From the NCBI GenBank assembly GCA_021324295.1, contig JAJPJJ010000036.1, positions 1 through 64,000 of the forward strand: a stretch of 64,000 bases of DNA. Reading direction: 5' to 3'. Below, in pieces: positions 15,960 through 24,649 of this stretch. This DNA is from Bacillota bacterium (GTDB taxonomy: Bacteria > Sysuimicrobiota > Sysuimicrobiia > Sysuimicrobiales > Segetimicrobiaceae). The translations under genes were made by a program, and so were the position numbers. The notes below the pieces were generated by a model. The model had not been told where the DNA came from, did not search any database, and was given only the letters and a program-made list of their open reading frames with translations. Position 1 is the stretch's first letter. The number at the start of each line of letters is the position of its first letter.

Positions 15960-16931
15960 GTGAGAAGACTGTGCGGTCCGGCGATCGTCGTGCTCGTCTG
16001 CGCCTGCCTCCTCACCGCCGGCCCGCTGCTCGCGCAACAACGACGGGTCCTGCGCATCGCGATCCAGCCCGGCATCGGCTACGGCCAGCTCCTCGTCATC
16101 CAGAAGCGCGAGATCCTCGAGCGCCGGGTGCCCGGCCTCAAGGTGGAGTGGCTGAAGCTGACCTCGGGACCGGTGATCCGGGACGCGATGCTGGCCGGCC
16201 AGGTAGACGTGGGGAGCGGCGGGGTCGGACCGTTCATCATCGCCTGGGATCGCGGCGTCACCTGGAAGGTCATCGCGGCGCTCAACCAGATGCCGCTCTA
16301 CCTCAACACCAACAGGCCCGAGATCAAGTCGCTCAGGGACTTCAAGCCGACCGACAAGATCGCGATGCCCGCGGTTGGCAGCATCCAGCAGGTCGTGCTC
16401 CAGATGGCCGCGGAGAAGGAGCTGGGCAACGCGCACGCGCTCGACGGCCTCGTGGTCGCGATGTCCCATCCCGACGGGATGTTCGCGCTCATCTCCAAGA
16501 GGGAGGTCACCGCGCACCTGACCTCGCCGCCGTATCAGTACCTGGAGCTGCAGGTCTCCGGCATCCACAAGCTCTTCGATAGCTACCAGGTCGTCGGCGG
16601 ACCGCACACCTTCAACATGGTGTGGGCGATGGACGACTTTCCCCAGAAGAACCCGCAGGTCTACCGTGCCCTGCTGCGGTCGCTCGATGAGGCGACGCGG
16701 TTTCTCAACGGGGACCGCGAGGATGCGGCCAAAATCCTCGCCGAGGCGGAGAAGACCGACGTCGGGTTCATGCGCGCGCTCCTCCGGAACCCCGAGATCC
16801 AGTACACGATGACGCCGCACCGTCTGGTGCAGTTCGCCACGTTCCTCAAGAAGATCGGCGTCACGAGCCGCATCCCCTCCTCGTGGAAGGAGTTCACGTT
16901 CGGCGACATCCAGGGGCTGCCGGGGGACTAG
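15960..16931 (+). CDS. NitT/TauT-type ABC substrate-binding protein
   Basis: This is a periplasmic binding protein of the NMT1/OpuAC-like family (323 aa) that would deliver its ligand to the permease encoded two genes downstream. A Sec signal peptide covers about residues 1-25, with a likely cut after PLLA and before QQ. The mature part contains the family segments AGQVDVGSGGVGPFIIAW and VVGGPHTFN. GTG 15960 was chosen because it places the signal peptide at the N-terminus and has ACGGGG upstream. The ligand cannot be deduced; members bind nitrate, sulfonates, pyrimidine precursors or aromatic acids. The fumarase-type genes in the same operon suggest an organic acid. Confidence 0.88.
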   Translation: MRRLCGPAIVVLVCACLLTAGPLLAQQRRVLRIAIQPGIGYGQLLVIQKREILERRVPGLKVEWLKLTSGPVIRDAMLAGQVDVGSGGVGPFIIAWDRGVTWKVIAALNQMPLYLNTNRPEIKSLRDFKPTDKIAMPAVGSIQQVVLQMAAEKELGNAHALDGLVVAMSHPDGMFALISKREVTAHLTSPPYQYLELQVSGIHKLFDSYQVVGGPHTFNMVWAMDDFPQKNPQVYRALLRSLDEATRFLNGDREDAAKILAEAEKTDVGFMRALLRNPEIQYTMTPHRLVQFATFLKKIGVTSRIPSSWKEFTFGDIQGLPGD

Positions 16932-17043
16932 CGCCGGTGCCATCCGGTGGCTCGGCCTCGGTGGTGCGGTCGCGGCCGGCGTCGGGGTGGGGCAGCGCCG
17001 TCCGTCGCCGAGGTCGGGGACGCCGCGTGGAAGGAGCGCGGCC

Positions 17044-17829
17044 ATGGCCATCGCAGCACATGACACGCTGATCGAGGCGAGCCGGGTGTCGATCCAGTTC
17101 ACGACCGCCGCCGGCGTCGTCGAGGCGGTCCGGGACGTCTCCTTCCAGGTGCGGCGGGGCGAGAAGTTCGTCCTCCTCGGCCCCTCCGGCTGCGGCAAAT
17201 CGACGCTGCTCAAGGCCGTGGCCGGCTTCGTCCGCCCCACCGCGGGCACGCTGCTGTTCGAGGGCCGCGAGGCCCGGGAGCCGGGCGCCGATCGGATCCT
17301 CATCTTCCAGGAGTTCGACCAGCTCCTGCCGTGGAAGACCGTGCTGGGCAACGTGCAGTTCGCGCTGCGGGTGGCCGCGCGGCTGCCCGCGGACGCGCTG
17401 TCCCAGAGGGCGCGCGCCTACATCCGGCTCGTGGGGCTCGAGGGGTTCGAGCGCGCCTATCCCCACACGCTCTCCGGAAGCATGAAGCAGCGCGTCGCGC
17501 TGGCCCGGTCGCTGGCGCTGGACCCCGAGGTGCTCCTGATGGACGAGCCGTTCGGCAGCCTCGATGCGCTGACCCGGCTGCACATGCAGAACGAGCTCGG
17601 CCGCATCTGGCGCGAGCACCGGAAGACGATCCTGTTCGTCACGCACAGCATCCAGGAAGCGATCCTGATCGGCCACCGGATCATGGTGATGACGCCGCGG
17701 CCGGGTCGGGTCCGGGAGATCCTGGACAACACGGCCGCAGACGCCGGGCCGGACAGCCCGGAGTTCGTGCAGATGCAGGGCCGCCTGCGCGGGCTCCTGG
17801 GCCTGGGGGACCGCGGCCATGAGGAGTGA
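17044..17829 (+). CDS. NitT/TauT-type ABC ATP-binding protein
   Basis: This ATPase of 261 aa has Walker A GPSGCGKST near residue 46, Q-loop EFDQLLPW, signature LSGSMKQRVALARSL (Ser for the second Gly of LSGGM) and Walker B VLLMDEPFGSLDA. That is the SsuB/TauB/NrtD pattern. ATG 17044 was chosen for GGAAGGAG seven bases upstream. The frame is open for another 57 bases but without homology. It lies between its binding protein and its permease on the same strand. Confidence 0.9.
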   Translation: MAIAAHDTLIEASRVSIQFTTAAGVVEAVRDVSFQVRRGEKFVLLGPSGCGKSTLLKAVAGFVRPTAGTLLFEGREAREPGADRILIFQEFDQLLPWKTVLGNVQFALRVAARLPADALSQRARAYIRLVGLEGFERAYPHTLSGSMKQRVALARSLALDPEVLLMDEPFGSLDALTRLHMQNELGRIWREHRKTILFVTHSIQEAILIGHRIMVMTPRPGRVREILDNTAADAGPDSPEFVQMQGRLRGLLGLGDRGHEE

Positions 17830-17832
17830 GCG

Positions 17833-18714
17833 ATGGTAGCGCCCCACCCCTCCGGCGCCGCGGGGGCCGAGCCGGCGGCGAGGGCCGAGCGCCTGGAGCG
17901 GCCGGAGGTGGGCCGCCGGGTCCCGGGGCCCCGGCCCGACCTTTGGGCCCGGCTGCCCCTCGGCAAGGTGGCGGTGGTCGCCCTGCTGCTCGCGGCGTGG
18001 GAGGTGCTCCCCGCGGCGCTGCACGCGAACCCACTGCTCTTTCCGCGCGCCACGACCGTCCTCCGGGTGTGGGTGCGGGGGATCGAGAGCGGCGAGATCC
18101 TGACCTATGCGGAGCGCTCGCTTGCGGTGCTCGTGCTGGGCATGGCGCTCGGGGTCGTGGGCGCGTTCCTCCTCGCCGTGCTCGCGTTGTTCACGCGGGC
18201 GGGCCGGGACTTCCTGGACGTGATGACGAGCATGTTCAACCCGCTGCCGGCGATCGCGCTGTTCCCGCTGGCGCTCCTCTGGTTCGGGCTCGGCATCAAA
18301 TCGCTGCTGTTCGTCCTGATCCATGCGACCATCTGGCCCATGGCGCTCAGCGTGTTCACCGGCTTCGCGACGGTGCCGCGCACGCTCGTCCTCGTGGGGC
18401 GCAACTTCGGCCTGCGGGGCTGGCCGCTCGCCGCGGCGATCTACTTCCCGGCCGCGCTGCCGGCGATCGTCACAGGCCTGCGCATCGCGTGGGCGTTCGC
18501 GTGGCGGACGCTGATCGCGGCGGAGCTGGTCTTCGGCGTCATCGGCGGGCAGGGCGGGCTCGGGTGGTACATCTATCTGAAGCGGTACTACCTCGAAACC
18601 CCGGCCGTGTTCGCCGGCCTGGCGACGATCGTGCTGATCGGCCTCCTGGTCGAGCACGGCATCTTTCGTACGATCGAGGAAAGGACGGTCCGACGATGGG
18701 GCATGAGCCTGTAG
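17833..18714 (+). CDS. NitT/TauT-type ABC permease
   Basis: This 293-residue inner-membrane permease of the BPD_transp_1 family (SsuC/TauC-like) has five or six predicted membrane spans. The EAA-type loop is around residues 188-215 (GRNFGLRGWPLAAAIYFPAALP). The first 40 residues are an uncharged-to-Arg-rich cytoplasmic extension of low complexity. It starts three bases after the ATPase stop. Its last 19 bases overlap the start of the fumarase alpha-subunit gene, tying transport and enzyme into one transcript. Confidence 0.9.
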   Translation: MVAPHPSGAAGAEPAARAERLERPEVGRRVPGPRPDLWARLPLGKVAVVALLLAAWEVLPAALHANPLLFPRATTVLRVWVRGIESGEILTYAERSLAVLVLGMALGVVGAFLLAVLALFTRAGRDFLDVMTSMFNPLPAIALFPLALLWFGLGIKSLLFVLIHATIWPMALSVFTGFATVPRTLVLVGRNFGLRGWPLAAAIYFPAALPAIVTGLRIAWAFAWRTLIAAELVFGVIGGQGGLGWYIYLKRYYLETPAVFAGLATIVLIGLLVEHGIFRTIEERTVRRWGMSL

Positions 18715-19625
18715 GCCCGCGCGCGTCCCCGGATGCCGCCGTCGCGGGCACAGCGTTCTACGACGCGGTGGAGGCGGCCGCCGCGGCCCTCTACCTCCGC
18801 GCCCTCGTGGACGTGCCGCCCGACGTCCGGGAGGCGCTCCGCCAGGCGTACGAGCGCGAGCGGCACAGCGTCTCGCGCCAGCTCCTCGGGATCATCCTTC
18901 GGAACATCGAGATCGCGGATGAGCGCCGCACGCTCGTCTGCCAGGACACGGGCACGCCGATCTACTATCTCAGGGCCGGGACCGGTCTGTATCTCGACGG
19001 CGCCCGCGTCGCCGACGCACTCCGGCGCGGCACGGAGCGGGCCACGCGCGAGCACTCCCTGCGCTCGAGCGTGTGCCACCCGGTGACGCGGGAGAACCCG
19101 CAGACCAACACCGGATACCGCATCCCCGCGATCCACTGGGAGTTCGCCGCGGGCGCGGACTACCTGGAGGTGCTCTGCGTGCCAAAGGGATCCGGGTCGG
19201 AGAGCATGACCTTCCTCCGGATGCTGCCGCCCGCCGACGGCGTCGCGGGGATCCGCCGCGCCGTCCTGGAGAGCGCCGTGGAGGCCGGCGCCAACCCGTG
19301 CCCCCCGTGCATCGTGGGCGTCGGGATCGGCGGAACGGCGGACCAGTGCGTGGCGCTGGCCAAGCGGGCATCCGTCCGCCGCCTCGGAACGCGGAACCCG
19401 GACCCCGAGGTCGCAGCGCTCGAGGGGGAGCTGCTCGAGGCCGTGAACCGCCTCGGGATCGGGCCGCAGGGCCTTGGGGGAGACACCACGGCCCTCGGCG
19501 TGCACGTCGAGCACGCCTACACGCACATCACGCACAACCCCGTCGCCGTGAACATGCAGTGCTGGCGCGGGCTGCGCGCGACCGGCCGGGTGCGCGCAGA
19601 CGGCCGGACCGAGATCGAGACGTAA
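18696..19625 (+). CDS. Class I fumarase/tartrate dehydratase alpha subunit
   Basis: This is the iron-sulfur catalytic subunit of a two-subunit hydro-lyase (309 aa), related to class I fumarase, L(+)-tartrate dehydratase TtdA and mesaconase. Cys82 in CQDTGTP and Cys202 in NPCPP match conserved 4Fe-4S ligands, with Cys127 in the third candidate position. ENPQTNTG and KGSGSE are substrate-binding segments. ATG 18696 lies inside the end of the permease gene with GAGGAAAGG upstream. It pairs with the beta-subunit gene seven bases downstream. Fumarate, tartrate and methyl-substituted analogues cannot be told apart by sequence alone. Confidence 0.9.
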   Translation: MGHEPVGPRASPDAAVAGTAFYDAVEAAAAALYLRALVDVPPDVREALRQAYERERHSVSRQLLGIILRNIEIADERRTLVCQDTGTPIYYLRAGTGLYLDGARVADALRRGTERATREHSLRSSVCHPVTRENPQTNTGYRIPAIHWEFAAGADYLEVLCVPKGSGSESMTFLRMLPPADGVAGIRRAVLESAVEAGANPCPPCIVGVGIGGTADQCVALAKRASVRRLGTRNPDPEVAALEGELLEAVNRLGIGPQGLGGDTTALGVHVEHAYTHITHNPVAVNMQCWRGLRATGRVRADGRTEIET

Positions 19626-19632
19626 GAGCCGC

Positions 19633-20217
19633 ATGGCCGGGATCCCGCTCACAACGCCCCTGCGCGAGGCCGACCTCAGGCCGCTGCGCGCCGGAGACTG
19701 GGTCTCCCTCAGCGGGACCGTCTTCGGCGTGCGCGACGCCACGCTGATGCGCATCTGTGATCGCGGGGTGGCGCCCCCGGTCGACCTGCGCGGCGCCGTG
19801 CTGCTGCACACCGCTCCCAACGTCCGCCGGGTCGGCGACCGCTACGAGCCGATCTCGGTCGGCACCACGACGAGCACGCGGATGAACCGCTTTACCGCGC
19901 CGCTCCTCGAGCGGCACGGCGTGCGCGCCGTCGTGGGGAAGGGGGGGCTGCTCGAGGACAGCGTGGAGGCGATGCGGGCGCACGGCGCCGTGTACCTGAC
20001 GATCGTCGGCGGCGCGGCGGCGTGGGAGACGCAGCACGTCGAAGCGATCGAGGCGGTGTACTGGGAAGATCTCATGCCGGAGTGCCTGTGGCAGTTCCGC
20101 GTGCGCGACCTCGGCCCGCTGCTGGTCTCGATCGACAGCCACGGGGAGAGCCTCTACGCGCGCGTCCGGGACGATGCGCGCCGGCGCCTGCAGGGCCTGC
20201 TCGGCGGGGGCGCGTAG
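19633..20217 (+). CDS. Class I fumarase/tartrate dehydratase beta subunit
   Basis: This is the C-terminal-domain subunit (194 aa) that completes the hydro-lyase active site with the alpha subunit. The beta-swivel domain begins with TPLREADLRPLRAGD and carries the family motif VGTTTSTRMNRF near residues 76-87, where most fumarases have GPTTSxRMD. The KGG segment of the active-site loop is conserved (GKGGL). It ends nine bases before the convergent peptide-transport operon. The changed GTTTSTRMN motif may reflect a substrate other than fumarate. Confidence 0.9.
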   Translation: MAGIPLTTPLREADLRPLRAGDWVSLSGTVFGVRDATLMRICDRGVAPPVDLRGAVLLHTAPNVRRVGDRYEPISVGTTTSTRMNRFTAPLLERHGVRAVVGKGGLLEDSVEAMRAHGAVYLTIVGGAAAWETQHVEAIEAVYWEDLMPECLWQFRVRDLGPLLVSIDSHGESLYARVRDDARRRLQGLLGGGA

Positions 20218-20226
20218 AGGGGCGGC

Positions 20227-21183
20227 TCAGCGCTCCATGACCGGGTCGAGCGCGTCCCGAAGGCCGTCGCCGACGAAGTTGAGGCTCAGCAACGTTGCCG
20301 CGAGGACGAGGGCTGGTGCGATGACCAGGCGGGGGTAGGACTCGATCGAGTCGATCCCCTCGGCGATCATGGTGCCCCAGCTCGGCATCGGCGGCTGCAC
20401 GCCCAGGCCGATGAAGCTGAGCCCGGCCTCCGCGATGATGAAGTTGGGGATGAGCAGGGTGGCCATGACGATGATCGGCGCGGCCACGTTCGGCAGGAGG
20501 TGGGCTCCCATGATGTGGCGATCCACGGCCCCGAGGCTCCGTGCCGCCTGGACGAACTCGCGGTGGCGCAGGGCGAGGGCCTGGCCGCGGACGACCCGCG
20601 CGACGTCCAGCCACCCGACCAGGGAGAGCGCCATGACGATCGCGGCGATGCCGTTCGTGCCGTGGTTGAGGGCGTGGAGCCAGACGAGCGGCCCGTGGCG
20701 AATGGTCGGCAGCACGGCTGTGAAGAACGTCTGGAGCAGCACAACCAGGAGCAGGTACGGGATCGCGTAGACGATGTCCACGAACCGCATGAGCAGCAGA
20801 TCGAACGTCCCTCCAAAGTACCCGGCCGCCAGGCCCACCGGCACGCCGACGGCCAGCACGAGCAGCGTGGCCGTCAGCCCGACGCTCATCGAGACCCGCG
20901 CGCCGTACATCAGGCGGCTGAGGACATCGCGGCCCAGTCCGTCTGTGCCGATGAGGTGGCTGCGGGTCGGGGCGCCGTAGGTGACAAGGAGGTCCTGCCG
21001 GTCGTAGCGGTACGGCGACAGGGCCGGCGCGCCTGCGGCGGCCAGGACCACGGCGGCGAGGAAGAGGGCGCCGGCCACGGCCATCCTGTGCCGCCCGAAC
21101 CTCGCCAGGCCGCGGCGGTACCTGCGCTGACCCTGTGCGCGCTGTGCCGCCGGAGCGATCTCCGTGAGCGCGGAGTTACCCAT
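20227..21183 (-). CDS. Peptide-type ABC permease (DppC family)
   Basis: This inner-membrane permease of 318 aa belongs to the oligopeptide/dipeptide/nickel family. An N-terminal OppC_N segment precedes about six membrane spans. The DppC landmarks HLIGTDGLGRDVLSRLMYGAR (in parts) and the EAA-type loop AARSLGAVDRHIMGAHLLPN are present. It overlaps the DppB-type gene by eight bases. The ATPase genes that normally follow are absent: the next gene is convergent. Confidence 0.9.
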   Translation of the reverse strand: MGNSALTEIAPAAQRAQGQRRYRRGLARFGRHRMAVAGALFLAAVVLAAAGAPALSPYRYDRQDLLVTYGAPTRSHLIGTDGLGRDVLSRLMYGARVSMSVGLTATLLVLAVGVPVGLAAGYFGGTFDLLLMRFVDIVYAIPYLLLVVLLQTFFTAVLPTIRHGPLVWLHALNHGTNGIAAIVMALSLVGWLDVARVVRGQALALRHREFVQAARSLGAVDRHIMGAHLLPNVAAPIIVMATLLIPNFIIAEAGLSFIGLGVQPPMPSWGTMIAEGIDSIESYPRLVIAPALVLAATLLSLNFVGDGLRDALDPVMER

Positions 21184-22102
21184 ACCGCACCTGTGGATCC
21201 AGGACCGCGTACGACAGATCGACCACGATGTTCATGGTGATGATGACGACGCTGAACAGCAGCGCCAGCGCCAGGAGGACCGGGTAGTCCCGCCCCGTCG
21301 TCGCCGTCACGAAGTAGCGGCCGATGCCGGGCACGCGGGTGACCGTCTCGACGAAGAACGATCCGGTCACGACGTCCGCGACGAGGATGCCGGAGACGGT
21401 CGCGATCGGAATGAGCGCGTTTCGCAGGGCGTGCCGCAGGATGACGGCCCGCCGCGCGAGCCCCTTGGCGCGCGCCGTGCGGATGTAGTCCTGACCCAGC
21501 ACTTCCAGCAGCGATGCCCTCAGGTACCGGGCCAGCGTCGTCGCGGGGCGAAGCCCGATGGCCACGGCCGGGATGATCACGCGCACATCCAGCACGCCGC
21601 CCCACCCTCCTGTGGGCAGCCAGTGCAGCACCACCGCGAGCACCGTGACGAGGATCGTCGCCACGACGTAGTTGGGGATCGAGATGCCCGTGACGACGAT
21701 CCCCATGCTGAGATAGTCCACAGGCGTGTTCCGGTATACTGCGGCCAGCGTCCCCAGCGGGATCCCGAGGACGACCGCGAAGGCCATCGCCACGAGCCCC
21801 AGCTGGATCGAGACGGGGAAGAAGTCCGCGATGATCTCCGAGACGTCGCGGGCGGTGTTGACATACGAGGGGCCGAGCGATCCGTGCACGGCATCGCGGA
21901 GGTAGAGGATGTATTGAGCCCACAGCGGCTCGTTGAGGTGGTACTTGACCCTGAGGTTCTCGATCACCTGGGGCGCGAGCGGCTTCTCGGCGTTATCCCA
22001 GGGTCCCCCGGGCGTGGCGTGCACCAGCAGAAAGGCCACCGTGTAGACGGTGGCCATCGTCGGAATCGCAAGCAGCAGGCGCCGGACGAGGTATGCTCCC
22101 AC
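21176..22102 (-). CDS. Peptide-type ABC permease (DppB family)
   Basis: This 308-residue permease has a first membrane span at residues 8-28, a periplasmic loop with the conserved KYHLNEPLWAQY segment and an EAA-type loop YIRTARAKGLARRAVILRHA in the second half, as in DppB/OppB/GsiC. It forms the channel with the DppC-type protein. It starts 58 bases after the binding-protein gene on the minus strand. Confidence 0.9.
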   Translation of the reverse strand: MGAYLVRRLLLAIPTMATVYTVAFLLVHATPGGPWDNAEKPLAPQVIENLRVKYHLNEPLWAQYILYLRDAVHGSLGPSYVNTARDVSEIIADFFPVSIQLGLVAMAFAVVLGIPLGTLAAVYRNTPVDYLSMGIVVTGISIPNYVVATILVTVLAVVLHWLPTGGWGGVLDVRVIIPAVAIGLRPATTLARYLRASLLEVLGQDYIRTARAKGLARRAVILRHALRNALIPIATVSGILVADVVTGSFFVETVTRVPGIGRYFVTATTGRDYPVLLALALLFSVVIITMNIVVDLSYAVLDPQVRYG

Positions 22103-22160
22103 GGAACGGGTCGAGCACAGGGCGCCGCCCGGTGCGGCCGGCGCCGCGCCCGCTGCGACC

Positions 22161-23858
22161 TTACCGCTCCACGATCTTCACGCGGCCGAAGGTTCCGTAC
22201 CACGCGGCGGCGGCAGGCGGCAGGCGGAACCCCTCCACCCACGGCTTCACCGCGATGATGACGCCGAGATGGTAGATGGGTATGGCGGGCAACTCCGTGT
22301 TGAGAATCTTCTCCGCCGACTCGTACATCTGCTTTCGCTTGGCGGGATCCGCTTCGCCGGAGCCCTTGCGGACGAGGGAGTCGAACCGGGCGTTCCGCCA
22401 CTTCGTGTGGAAGAAATCCTGGTCGGAGTCGAAGAGGATGTTGGCCCAGTTGGCGGGATCCTCGTAGTCGGATCCCCAGCGGTCGATGTAGGCAGAGTAC
22501 GGCTGCTTCGCCCAGGAGTTGAAGGCAGCGTTGAACTCCTTGCGCTCCATCCGCTGCAGGGTGATGTTGATCTTGAGGGTATCGCGCCACATCTGTTGGA
22601 GCGCCTGGGCCACGAGGTCGTAGGTGACCAGCTTGGGCCATGCCAGCCGGACCTCCGGGAATCCCCGTCCGTCCGGGTACCCGGCCTCCGCGAGGAGCTG
22701 GCGCGCGCGGTCCACGCCGCCCGTGAGCGGCGGCGCGCTCAGGTATCCGATCGTGCCCGGCGGCGTGATCGTCGGCGCCGGATCGTAGATCCCGCGGAGC
22801 ACCTCGTTCGCGATCTTGTTGTGGTCCATCGCGAGATAGAGCGCCTGTCGCACCTTCACTTTGCTGAGGGGCGACTGGGGATTCGTCGTGTCGCAAAACA
22901 TCATCGCCGTGCCAGACCACCGGAACTTGTGGAGCTGCTTGCTCAAGGTCGGGTCCTTGCGCACGCGATCGATGTCGCCCGGCTGAATCTGGTCCGTCAC
23001 GTCCAGCTCGTTGTTCTCGAAAGCCGGCAGGCTCGTGCGGAAGGGATCGTCGGTGAGGGTGAACACCACTCGCTGGAGCGTCGGCTTGGGCCCCCAGTAG
23101 CGCGGGTTCGCGACGATGACGAGCTCCCGGTCGTGCTCCCACTTCTGGAGCATGAACATGCCGTTCCCGACGTGGTTTCCGGCCTCGACCCACTTCTTGC
23201 CGTACTTCTCGACCTGCCAGCGGGGCACCGGCATGTAGTTCCAGGTCGACACGAGCCTCAGGAAATACGCCGCGGGTTCGGCGAGCTCGACCCGGAGGGT
23301 GAGGGAATCCGTTGCCTTCACGGCGACGGTGTTGCGATCCTTCGTCTTCCCCTTGTTGAATTCCAACGCCCCCTTGATCGGATAGAACGCCGATGCGTAG
23401 TCGCTGGCGGTGTCCGGATCGACGACACGCTTCCACGCGTACTCGTAGTCCATCGCGGTCACGGGGTGCCCGTCGGACCACTGCATTCCGGGCCTCAAGT
23501 GGAAGGTGTAGGCGAGGCCATCCTTCGACACGCTCCACGACCGCGCGGCCACGGGCACAGCGCGCCCGGCGTCATCGAAGGTGAGGAGGGGATCGAACAG
23601 CGCCATGCCGACGAGGATCTCCGGCCGTGACTCCATCGTCGCAGGGTCGAAGTGGAGGGGTTCAAAGTTGGGGTACCGCAACACCTGCTTGGCCGGGGGC
23701 GCGAGGGCGGCGGCCGCGGGCTGCGGTTCGGCGACGACCGCGGAGCCAACGGCCGCCGTGCTGCCGAGCAGCGCGGTCAACTTGAGGAGCTGGCGGCGGG
23801 AGATCGATCCCCGACGGTAGTAGGAGTCCCACGGGAAGCGCATCGACGTGTCCGACAC
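22161..23858 (-). CDS. Peptide-type ABC substrate-binding protein (SBP_bac_5)
   Basis: This extracytoplasmic binding protein of the DppA/OppA family has 565 aa. A twin-arginine signal is clear (ISRRQLLKLTALLGS, Arg20-Arg21) and is followed by an Ala-rich stretch to about residue 50. Family segments include TFHLRPGMQWSDGHPVTA, VRQALYLAMDHNKI and YRWGSDYEDPANW-like text near the C-terminus. GTG 23858 was preferred over ATG 23843 because GGGAGGGGG lies eight bases upstream of it. It heads an operon with two permeases but no ATPases. The ligand could be a peptide, a glycoside or a metal chelate. Confidence 0.9.
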   Translation of the reverse strand: MSDTSMRFPWDSYYRRGSISRRQLLKLTALLGSTAAVGSAVVAEPQPAAAALAPPAKQVLRYPNFEPLHFDPATMESRPEILVGMALFDPLLTFDDAGRAVPVAARSWSVSKDGLAYTFHLRPGMQWSDGHPVTAMDYEYAWKRVVDPDTASDYASAFYPIKGALEFNKGKTKDRNTVAVKATDSLTLRVELAEPAAYFLRLVSTWNYMPVPRWQVEKYGKKWVEAGNHVGNGMFMLQKWEHDRELVIVANPRYWGPKPTLQRVVFTLTDDPFRTSLPAFENNELDVTDQIQPGDIDRVRKDPTLSKQLHKFRWSGTAMMFCDTTNPQSPLSKVKVRQALYLAMDHNKIANEVLRGIYDPAPTITPPGTIGYLSAPPLTGGVDRARQLLAEAGYPDGRGFPEVRLAWPKLVTYDLVAQALQQMWRDTLKINITLQRMERKEFNAAFNSWAKQPYSAYIDRWGSDYEDPANWANILFDSDQDFFHTKWRNARFDSLVRKGSGEADPAKRKQMYESAEKILNTELPAIPIYHLGVIIAVKPWVEGFRLPPAAAAWYGTFGRVKIVER

Positions 23859-24019
23859 TGGCCGTTCCCCCTCCCTGAGATGCGACCCTGCGGCGACGCG
23901 GGCTCTTCGGTGCGCGGCGCGCGCGTGCGGGGGCGGACCTGTCCCCGCGGCCGCCGGCCGTCGCCCGTGCTGCCATTCCCCGGATCGGGGCCGAATCCCT
24001 CTGCGCCCCGGTAACGCCG

Positions 24020-24649
24020 CTACCAGCCGCGTCGAGCCGGAGCGTCCGCTCGACTCGGCGCTCGCGCGAGCGTCCCGCTCGAGGCCGGCCGCGTGCCGGG
24101 CGTCTCCCGGCGCCTGCGCCCGGGCGGCGCGGGGGAGGTCTCCGGCGCGACGGAGAAGTGCGAGTGCAGCGCCACCCATCGCGCCCGGCGCCCCTGGGCC
24201 CGGGACGCGGCGGGCCCGCGCGGCTCGGCGGCCGGCGCCAGGAAGAGGGTGGCCCGGCCGGGGCGGGCGAACGTCGTGCCATCCGGACGGACGCCGAGGG
24301 AGTCCCAGGGCGCCATCACGCAGAGCCCGGCCTCGCTGCCCACGCAGCGCATCTCCGACAGCCGGAAGGTAAAGGCCCGGATCGACGGCCAGATGCGCAT
24401 CCACTGATACCGCTCCAGCGCCGCGCGGCCGCGCGCCACCGCGGCGTGCGTGCCGAACGCACACACGTCGCGCGCGAACAGCGGCCGGGCCGCAGCGTAG
24501 TCGACGGCGCGGACGCATCGCTCAAGGGCCCGCAGCCAGGTGCGCGCGGCGGCGGCGAGGGGATCGGTCCGCGGGATCGCGCGCACCCGCGGCCTCCGCG
24601 GGGCGGTTCCGGCCTCCGGCCGCCGTTGGGGCGCCCGCGCGGCGCTCAT
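24020..24649 (-). CDS. SnoaL-like / NTF2-fold protein
   Basis: This 209-residue protein contains an NTF2-like (SnoaL_3/DUF4440-type) domain at about residues 33-165. It opens with an alpha-helical WLRALERCVRAVDYAAARPLF and ends with the typical VALHSHFSVAP strand. Proteins of this fold can be small isomerases, binding proteins or stress-related factors; no catalytic residues can be assigned. The C-terminal 40 residues are Arg/Pro-rich and probably disordered. The start overlaps the LysR stop by four bases (ATGA), so it is co-translated with the regulator. The 161-base gap downstream holds nothing recognisable. Confidence 0.7.
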   Translation of the reverse strand: MSAARAPQRRPEAGTAPRRPRVRAIPRTDPLAAAARTWLRALERCVRAVDYAAARPLFARDVCAFGTHAAVARGRAALERYQWMRIWPSIRAFTFRLSEMRCVGSEAGLCVMAPWDSLGVRPDGTTFARPGRATLFLAPAAEPRGPAASRAQGRRARWVALHSHFSVAPETSPAPPGRRRRETPGTRPASSGTLARAPSRADAPARRGW

